Assembly (NCBI GenBank): GCA_035577985.1
Contig: DATJZY010000007.1
Span: forward strand, 1-60,739
DNA: 60,739 nt
Direction: 5' to 3'
Source of the DNA: Candidatus Eisenbacteria bacterium
Lineage (GTDB): Bacteria; Desulfobacterota; Binatia; DP-6
In this document: piece after piece, positions 55,333 through 60,739 of the stretch
How the letters are laid out: each line of letters opens with the position of its first letter
Position numbering within the stretch: the stretch's first letter is position 1
The notes under the pieces: generated by a model
Databases searched by the model: none
What the model was told of the DNA's origin: nothing
Seen by the model: the letters and a program-made list of their open reading frames with translations, nothing else
Position numbers and translations under genes: made by a program

Positions 55333-56361
55333 ATGGGGACCTCCGGAATCGTCCCGCAGGTGCTCGACGAGTACGGCCGCGTGACGCGTGCCGTCCTCCA
55401 GCGCTACCTGGCCCCGCGTCCTCCCGACCGGCATCTCTACGATCTCGTCGCCGACTACCCGCGGCGCGGGGGCCGCATGCTGCGCTCGAGCCTCTGCATT
55501 GCGACGGCGCGCGTCTTCGGCGCGACGGTCGACGACGCCGTCCACTCGGCCGCCGCGCTCGAGCTGCTGCACAACGCCTTCCTCGTGCACGACGACGTCG
55601 AGGACGAGAGCGAGGAGCGGCGCGGCCGACCGACGCTCCACGCCCTCCACGGCGTCCCGGTCGCGGTGAACGTCGGAGACGCGCTGGCGCTGCTCGGCCT
55701 GCGCGCGCTCATGGACAACCGCGCCGCGCTCGGGCCTCGGGTGACGATGCGCGTGCTCGAGGAGGCCGAGCGCATGGCGCGCGAGTCGATCGAGGGACAG
55801 GCGATCGAGCTCGGCTGGCGGCGCGACAACGCGACGGACCTCGCCGAGAACGACTACCTCGGCATGGTGCTGAAGAAGACCTGCTGGTACACGACGATCT
55901 ACCCGAGTCGCATCGGAGCGCTCATCGGCACGCGCAGCGAGCGCGACCTCGACCGCTTCATCCGCTTCGGGTTCTTCCTCGGCGCCGCGTTCCAGATCCA
56001 GGACGACCTGTTGAACCTCGTCGGCGATGCGCGTCGCTACGGGAAGGAGCTCGGTGGCGACGTCGCCGAGGGCAAGCGCACGATCATGCTGATCCACCTG
56101 CTGCGCGAGGCATCGCCCACCGACCGCGCCCGGATTCGGACCTTCCTCGCTCGGCCGCGCATGCGGCGAAGGAAATCCGAGGTCGCGTGGCTCCGCGATC
56201 GAATGGAATCCTACGGATCGTTCGAGCACGCGCGCGGAATCGCGCACGCGCTCGCAGGCGCTGCACGGCACGAGTTCGAGGCGCTCTACGCGGGCGTTCC
56301 CGCCTCGCGCGACCGGCAGTTCATCGCCGCGCTGCCGGAGTGGGTACTGGCGAGGAACTGA
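55333..56361 (+). CDS. Polyprenyl diphosphate synthase
   Basis: A 342-residue trans-isoprenyl diphosphate synthase. The first Asp-rich motif is FLVHDDVEDESEERRGRPT and the second is FQIQDDLLNLVGD; both bind magnesium-diphosphate. GGRMLRSSLCIATARVFG is the substrate entry region, and GGDVAEGKRTIMLIHLLREA follows the second motif. The chain length cannot be fixed by eye. It may supply the isoprenoid substrate for the downstream flavoprotein family (see 60194). Confidence 0.93.
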   Translation: MGTSGIVPQVLDEYGRVTRAVLQRYLAPRPPDRHLYDLVADYPRRGGRMLRSSLCIATARVFGATVDDAVHSAAALELLHNAFLVHDDVEDESEERRGRPTLHALHGVPVAVNVGDALALLGLRALMDNRAALGPRVTMRVLEEAERMARESIEGQAIELGWRRDNATDLAENDYLGMVLKKTCWYTTIYPSRIGALIGTRSERDLDRFIRFGFFLGAAFQIQDDLLNLVGDARRYGKELGGDVAEGKRTIMLIHLLREASPTDRARIRTFLARPRMRRRKSEVAWLRDRMESYGSFEHARGIAHALAGAARHEFEALYAGVPASRDRQFIAALPEWVLARN

Positions 56362-56391
56362 ACAACGTTGCCGCGAGACCCGGCTATGTTA

Positions 56392-56405
56392 GAACAACGT
56401 CGTTC
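56392..56405. repeat. Palindromic GAACAACGTCGTTC next to a second GAACAACGT
   Basis: A near-palindrome at 56392-56405 shares GAACAACGT with 56360-56368, 32 bases upstream. Together they look like paired operator half sites or a junction scar at the left edge of the low-GC block. Confidence 0.35.
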
Positions 56406-56449
56406 ACCACGGCGTCCTACGAATTATCCGGCCTGGATACGGGGTGTCT

Positions 56450-56941
56450 TCAGGGTCCGAGTTGAAGCTCAACGAGAGCGAGCCCTCTCCAGGAACCGTC
56501 AAAGACGATGCCCCGGTAGTTGCCCACGGCATAGTTGCCGAGGTTGTTGATCGACACGTTCAGACTGGGTGCAGCAACCACGGGTTGGACGTCTGTGGCC
56601 TTCACTGCAGCGGTACCGACGGGCATCCCGATCGGTTGGAGGGCGGTGGCCTTGGCTGTCGCGCCGGCCGCTAGCCCGAGATTGACGGACTTCGCAGCGG
56701 TCCCGATCAACTTCGATCCCGGTATCACGATGGTCTGTGGAGTTGCGAAGGCTGTGCTCGCAGTCGGCAGCCAGAGCGCAATGATGTCGTCCGCGACGAG
56801 CAGAGGGTTCAGCCATGTTTGCGCCGTCGAAAACGTACCCGCCTCGATGTCATCTAATGCAGCCTTGGTGCGATAGAAGTTCTTGAGCGCCAGGAAGTTC
56901 AATCGGTCCATGAACTCGCGCAGATTATCGAAAGCACCCAT
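56450..56941 (-). CDS. Hypothetical protein, low-GC block
   Basis: A 163-residue protein with the strongest ribosome site in the window (AAGGAGG, 5 bases, ATG at 56941). The N-terminal 60 residues are helical and charged (GAFDNLREFMDRLNFLALKN). The rest is Ala/Val/Thr/Gly-rich with a repeated hydrophobic pattern, ending FDGSWRGLALVELQLGP. No signal peptide or family is recognised. Codon use is less GC-biased than its flanks. It is the second gene of a pair with the lipoprotein gene (28-base gap). Confidence 0.65.
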   Translation of the reverse strand: MGAFDNLREFMDRLNFLALKNFYRTKAALDDIEAGTFSTAQTWLNPLLVADDIIALWLPTASTAFATPQTIVIPGSKLIGTAAKSVNLGLAAGATAKATALQPIGMPVGTAAVKATDVQPVVAAPSLNVSINNLGNYAVGNYRGIVFDGSWRGLALVELQLGP

Positions 56942-56969
56942 GTTCACCTCCTTGGCGGTCGTCGCCTAC

Positions 56970-58070
56970 CTACGGGAAGCCCGCCGGACAGCAGACGAGA
57001 AACGGCATCATGTCCAGGAGCGCGTGCAAACCAACCGCAGCTTCCTGTGCCAGCAACGGAGGGTTCGGCAGATGTTCGCTGAAGGCAAGCTGTTTCGTAG
57101 CAACGACGTATTCCCAGCCGTTGCCAGCATCGATCGCCGTAATGCCGCCCTGATCGATGTATACGCCGCTCGTACCACAGGGCGGCGTAGGCACCCCCCA
57201 ACCTTGGAACTGCAACCCAGTGTTGATGGAGTACGTCATCTTGTACGCAGGGCCGGGTGGGGCCTGCAACACATCTATCGACAGGATGTTCTTGAAGAAG
57301 CTCGGAACGTAAGTCGCGGGTACGAAGTGCTCGAAGAGATCATCGTGCCACTTCGTGCCCAACGTGTGTGGTGTGCCGGCGTTGGCAGTGCATGTTGTTG
57401 GGTCGACGGTAAACCCCCCGCCGCTCGCGTGCTTGGCGATGTGAGTGTCATGGAACACTAGATGTCCACAGCCCGTACTCCAAGCCTGCGGATCCACATT
57501 GCGTGCAACCTGGGATAGGCTCGTTTGCAACCACACCGAACTCTCGGCCGTCGCGAGCCAACCTTGCGCGTCCGAAGTGGTGACGGGTGGCGTGGACGCA
57601 CAGCTTGGCATTCCGATCTGCGTCGTCGAACCGACAGGGACGACAATCTCGTATGCTGCGGCAAAACGCTTCTCCACGCCGCACATCCCGCCGAGCCTCT
57701 TCTCAATGTTGGCGAGCATGTCTACCAACTCGTGCCCCGAGAGTTCGCGCGAGGCAGACACGATATACCGGTCGGACGTACTACGCGCGGCCAAACGCGC
57801 CAACGCGAGACGACGCCAGAACTCGCCGAACCGAGGCGCGCCGCACCGAATTGTATGCGCAGCTTCATTGAGGCCTGGTATCGGTTGCGGTTTCCCAGGC
57901 GAGGGCGCCAGCGCTGTCTGGTACACAGTGAAGAGGGCGGTGCGGAAATCGTCTTCGCCAACCCGCGCCGCGCAGGCGGCGACCGGTGGGGGTGGGGCTA
58001 GCGGCCGACAACCGATCGTCCCGATGAAGAGCGATAGAGCCAAAACCATCCGGATCCAAGTAGGCGCCAT
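56970..58070 (-). CDS. Predicted lipoprotein of unknown function, low-GC block
   Basis: A 366-residue protein with a type II signal peptide: MVLALSLFIGTIGC ends in a lipobox Cys, followed by RPLAPPPP. The mature part has many cysteines and conserved-looking stretches such as WSTGCGHLVFHDTHIAKHA, KWHDDLFEHFVPATYVPSFF and GVYIDQGGITAIDAGNGWEY. No enzyme signature was recognised. GGGGG lies about 10 bases before the ATG. Base composition is clearly lower in GC than the rest, suggesting acquisition. Confidence 0.75.
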   Translation of the reverse strand: MAPTWIRMVLALSLFIGTIGCRPLAPPPPVAACAARVGEDDFRTALFTVYQTALAPSPGKPQPIPGLNEAAHTIRCGAPRFGEFWRRLALARLAARSTSDRYIVSASRELSGHELVDMLANIEKRLGGMCGVEKRFAAAYEIVVPVGSTTQIGMPSCASTPPVTTSDAQGWLATAESSVWLQTSLSQVARNVDPQAWSTGCGHLVFHDTHIAKHASGGGFTVDPTTCTANAGTPHTLGTKWHDDLFEHFVPATYVPSFFKNILSIDVLQAPPGPAYKMTYSINTGLQFQGWGVPTPPCGTSGVYIDQGGITAIDAGNGWEYVVATKQLAFSEHLPNPPLLAQEAAVGLHALLDMMPFLVCCPAGFP

Positions 58071-58330
58071 CGGGATTAGCCCCCTTTACCAACGTGGCGA
58101 ACCGTGGGGCAAGCCTTCGGTGATCGCATCAAGCTAGCCATGAAATGGGTCGGCACGTTGATGCTCTGCACCTTGCAAGCCGCCCGCCATGCCGCGGGAA
58201 CGCGACGGGGGCCTCCCGAGCAGGTGGAGCTACTTTGCCCCGACCACTGAACGATACAGAAGCGGTGCTCGAATTCCTCCTCGCTGGACAGATCCCGATG
58301 AACCAATACCGGCGATCTCCCATAGGGAGG

Positions 58331-59098
58331 TCAGTACGCGTAGTCGGGCCAGCTGAGCCGCCAACGCATCCCTGCGACCTCAACGCAGCCAGCGGATGCA
58401 CAATTGCTCCGGCGAGGGACGATCCCTTGTCCCACGGTAGCGTCGATGGACACAGTTGCCCGAACGGTGCGCAACCACGCATCTTCGAAACCCCAATCGA
58501 AGACAGACCGAACTAAGCGACCATCCGCAAGATGCCCGAGGATCGGTAGGCGGCCAAGGGACTCAGCACCGACGAGCCCTGGCCGCCCGTTACGAGCGGC
58601 CGGACGCCACGCCTCAAGCGGCTCCACGGTCGCATGTGCCAGGAGACCCCCGTCCTCGTCGGTCGCCACGAATGTGTTGCCAAACCACTCCATCGGGACC
58701 ATCCGCTTGGCGAAGCCGTAGTGCGCATTCCCGCTCCATGTGACAACCGCCTCCCCCGAGAACACGCGGGGCAGAAAAACCGCGGGCCCCATCCCACGCC
58801 TCGTGCGAACAAAAGGAACGGCGATCACGAGCTCGCGGAATCGCACATCGGTAGGCAACGCTAGCGAGGCGAAGAACACCTTAGAGCGATAGTGCTCCCC
58901 GAAGATGAAGACGATCGGATGTCGGTTGCGATCACCGTTCGGCACAATGTCTAGGCGGAGTGCCGGGGGGAGCACCTGCGTTACCACCTCGCGTGGCCAT
59001 GAGCACGACACGATGGCGCCGTCGAACCGGGTCTCGGCAACAAACGAGCGCTTTCCAAACCCCGATCGCGCTTCGCGTCGGCTCGGTGATGGCTCCAT
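58331..59098 (-). CDS. Acetoacetate-decarboxylase-like fold protein
   Basis: A 255-residue protein. The central region (HPIVFIFGEHYRSKVFF, ELVIAVPFVR, GPAVFLPRVFSGEAVVTWSG, YGFAKRMVP) follows the layout of the acetoacetate decarboxylase family, whose signature is a GxPK-type loop. Here the loop reads GFAKRM, so the Lys is present but its exact role is uncertain. It is divergent from the saccharopine-type reductase by 36 bases, which often signals joint regulation. GC content is lower than the downstream genes. The family call is tentative. Confidence 0.6.
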   Translation of the reverse strand: MEPSPSRREARSGFGKRSFVAETRFDGAIVSCSWPREVVTQVLPPALRLDIVPNGDRNRHPIVFIFGEHYRSKVFFASLALPTDVRFRELVIAVPFVRTRRGMGPAVFLPRVFSGEAVVTWSGNAHYGFAKRMVPMEWFGNTFVATDEDGGLLAHATVEPLEAWRPAARNGRPGLVGAESLGRLPILGHLADGRLVRSVFDWGFEDAWLRTVRATVSIDATVGQGIVPRRSNCASAGCVEVAGMRWRLSWPDYAY

Positions 59099-59134
59099 GA
59101 TGCGCAGATGGGCTATAGCATCGCTCCGCCTTCC

Positions 59135-60190
59135 ATGTCTGCCTCGGTCTTGCTCTACGGCGCCAGCGGGTACTCCGGCGGATCGGTGGCGCGCCGAGCC
59201 GTCGAGTGTGGTTGGCGGCCCGTGCTGTGCGGTCGCGATGCACAGAAGCTCGCGCGTCTCGGCGAGGCGCTCGGATGTGAGCACCGCGTCGCGCCCGCCT
59301 CGGACGCCGCCGCGCTCGATCGCGCCTTCGACGGTACACGCGTCGTGGTGAACGCGGCCGGGCCGTTCTCGCGCACCGCCGCCCCCGTGCTCGACGCCTG
59401 CCTGCGCGCGGGCGCCCACTACTTGGACCTCAGCGCCGAGGTTCCCGCGATCGAGTGGCTCGCGACCCGCGACGCCGACGCACGCGCTCGCGGTCTCATG
59501 ATCATGCCCGCGATAGGCTTCGACGTCGTTGCGACGGACTGCCTCGCGGTGCACGTGGCGCGACGTCTTCCCGGCGCGGTCCGGGTCGCGATCGCGGTCA
59601 CGAACCTCTTCTTCGTGACTCGCGGATCGGCGAAGACGCTCCTCGAAGCAGTCGACCGCGGGCTCGTGCGGCGAAACGGCCGGCTCGTCGAGGTCCCGCT
59701 CGGCTCACGCGAGCACGCCTTCGACTACGGCAGCGGCCCGCGGGCGTCGATCAACGTGAGCCTCGCGGATCTCACCACGGCCTATCACTCGACCGGCATC
59801 CCGAACGTCGAGACGTACACCGAGGGGACGCCGGTCATGCGCGGGCTCCTGGCGGCGTGTCGCGGCTTCGGCTGGATGATGCGGACGGGACCGGCACAGG
59901 CGTGGCTCGCGGCCTGCGCGGATCTGCTGCCCGAGGATCCGGGGGCCACCGACGGCGCGGAATCGCGCACGATGGCCGTGGTCGCCGAAGCCGACGATGG
60001 TGCTGGACGCCGCGCGCTCGCGCGCCTCCACACGCCGGAGGCCTATGCGTTCACGCCGCTCGCCGCGTCGGCGGTCGTCGCGCGCGTCCTCGGGGGCGAC
60101 GTCGAGCCGGGATTCCAGACCCCTGGACGCGTCTATGGCGGCGACTTCGTGCTCGGGTTGCCCGGCGTCGTGCGCGAGGATCTGGCGTAG
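59135..60190 (+). CDS. Saccharopine-dehydrogenase-like NAD(P) oxidoreductase
   Basis: A 351-residue Rossmann protein: MSASVLLYGASGYSGGSVAR is the NAD(P) loop, then VVNAAGPFSRTAAPVLDACL, HYLDLSAEVPAIEWL and PAIGFDVVATDCLAVHVARR. This is the saccharopine-dehydrogenase/trans-acting enoyl reductase group, which often reduces lipid or polyketide intermediates. ATG 59135 matches the conserved start; an upstream ATG at 59108 is possible. It is followed after 3 bases by the flavoprotein gene. Confidence 0.88.
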   Translation: MSASVLLYGASGYSGGSVARRAVECGWRPVLCGRDAQKLARLGEALGCEHRVAPASDAAALDRAFDGTRVVVNAAGPFSRTAAPVLDACLRAGAHYLDLSAEVPAIEWLATRDADARARGLMIMPAIGFDVVATDCLAVHVARRLPGAVRVAIAVTNLFFVTRGSAKTLLEAVDRGLVRRNGRLVEVPLGSREHAFDYGSGPRASINVSLADLTTAYHSTGIPNVETYTEGTPVMRGLLAACRGFGWMMRTGPAQAWLAACADLLPEDPGATDGAESRTMAVVAEADDGAGRRALARLHTPEAYAFTPLAASAVVARVLGGDVEPGFQTPGRVYGGDFVLGLPGVVREDLA

Positions 60191-60193
60191 GTC

Positions 60194-60739
60194 ATGCCCG
60201 CCCCTCGCCGTCGGACGGAGACCCAGCCCACGCGCGTCGCCATCGTCGGCGGAGGCTGCGCCGCCATGACGGCGGCGTTCGAGCTGACGCGACCCGTCCA
60301 TGGCGGACGATTCGAGGTCACCGTCTACCAGCAAGGCTGGCGACTCGGTGGCAAGGGCGCATCGGGTCGCGGTCCCGCAGGACGCATCGAGGAGCACGGG
60401 CTGCACGTCTGGATGGGCTGGTACGAGAACGCGTTCCGCATCGTTCGCGAGTGCTACACCGAGCTCACGGGGAACCCCGAGGCATGGCGCGCGGCGTTCG
60501 AGCCGGCTTCCACCGTGAGCGTCACCGATCGCACGGCGGACGGACACTGGATGCCGTGGACGCGCGTCTTCCCGCCCGCGCCGGGAATGCCGGGCGACCT
60601 GCCGGCCTCACCGGAGCGGTGGACGGTGCGCGACTACGTCCGGCGGACGATCGCGCTCCTGCGCACGCTCTTCGAAGGGGTGCGCCTGCGCGTCGGCGAT
60701 GTCCCGGACACCTCCGGCGAGCGACGATCAGGCAGCACG
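60194..60739 (+). CDS. Carotenoid/hydroxysqualene-dehydrogenase-like flavoprotein, 5' part
   Basis: The 182 visible codons run off the right edge. The N-terminal dinucleotide site is VAIVGGGCAAMTAAFELT, followed by FEVTVYQQGWRLGGKGASGR and EEHGLHVWMGWYENAF. This is the isoprenoid-desaturase/hydroxysqualene-dehydroxylase type of FAD oxidoreductase. With the adjacent reductase and the nearby polyprenyl synthase it suggests an isoprenoid or lipid modification pathway. The substrate cannot be named from half a gene. Confidence 0.85.
   Translation, partial: MPAPRRRTETQPTRVAIVGGGCAAMTAAFELTRPVHGGRFEVTVYQQGWRLGGKGASGRGPAGRIEEHGLHVWMGWYENAFRIVRECYTELTGNPEAWRAAFEPASTVSVTDRTADGHWMPWTRVFPPAPGMPGDLPASPERWTVRDYVRRTIALLRTLFEGVRLRVGDVPDTSGERRSGST

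Noticed and set aside
58076..58306. A possible 76-codon minus-strand gene just before the lipoprotein gene
   Set aside because: It relies on a TTG start without a ribosome site at proper spacing, and its sequence is Ser/Arg/Cys-rich with no pattern. The 260-base region more likely holds the promoter for the pair.

Overview
The window is 60.7 kb of high-GC DNA (roughly 68-70% G+C by eye), densely packed with genes. It encodes an outer-membrane lipoprotein carrier (LolA), a TolC-type channel, a lytic transglycosylase and the usual bacterial housekeeping genes. The organism is therefore a Gram-negative (diderm) bacterium. RNase J, a lone Ku, class-V aminotransferase plus SerA serine synthesis, and very large exported proteins with Cys-rich modules together fit a deltaproteobacterial-type or Binatota-like uncultured lineage. 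That placement is inference; there is no rRNA here. No tRNA, CRISPR array or intact insertion sequence was seen, and no gene-free stretch exceeds 300 bases.

1-9 kb: a TetR regulator is translationally coupled to a 1193-residue exported propeller/c-type-haem protein and a further exported protein cut by the window edge. Opposite it run a small exported protein with a repeated C-x10-C-x3-C motif, a TusA-like protein, the DNA-end-binding protein Ku (no LigD nearby), a MerR-like/TPR protein and a DUF72 protein. A QueG-like Fe-S protein and an SCP2 protein with its own promoter and terminator follow.

9-27 kb: an ArgA-like acetyltransferase, an exported gamma-glutamyltransferase, and an operon for serine and purine synthesis (aminotransferase-serA-purA). 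A TolC-like protein is followed by two tight minus-strand operons. One is thrB-metF-folE plus a methyltransferase-like gene; the other is glycerate kinase-queE-isocitrate dehydrogenase-glpD-nth.

27-44 kb: a long minus-strand series covers a DksA/TraR protein, rimO, yajQ, lolA, an exported beta-helix protein, a zinc ribbon, an MFS transporter, ftsK, rnj and plsC. A CoA-transferase and ssb are on the plus strand, followed by moaC-rlmI-radC with a PIN-domain remnant, and trxB.

44-55 kb: rpmE-prfA-prmC-murA-hisD-hisB-hisH-hisA-hisF form one run ending in a membrane protein and mltB. hisG, hisC and hisI(E) are absent. A 100-bp tandem repeat with covarying hairpins separates hisH from hisA.

55-60.7 kb: a class III cyclase, a polyprenyl synthase, a saccharopine-dehydrogenase-like reductase and a carotenoid-desaturase-like flavoprotein run in one direction. 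They are interrupted by a lower-GC block of three opposite-strand genes (56.4-59.1 kb) that looks acquired.

Two trends recur. Adjacent genes very often overlap by four bases (GTGA or ATGA), and several promoter-like hexamers sit so close to the start codon that leaderless or nearly leaderless mRNAs are likely.
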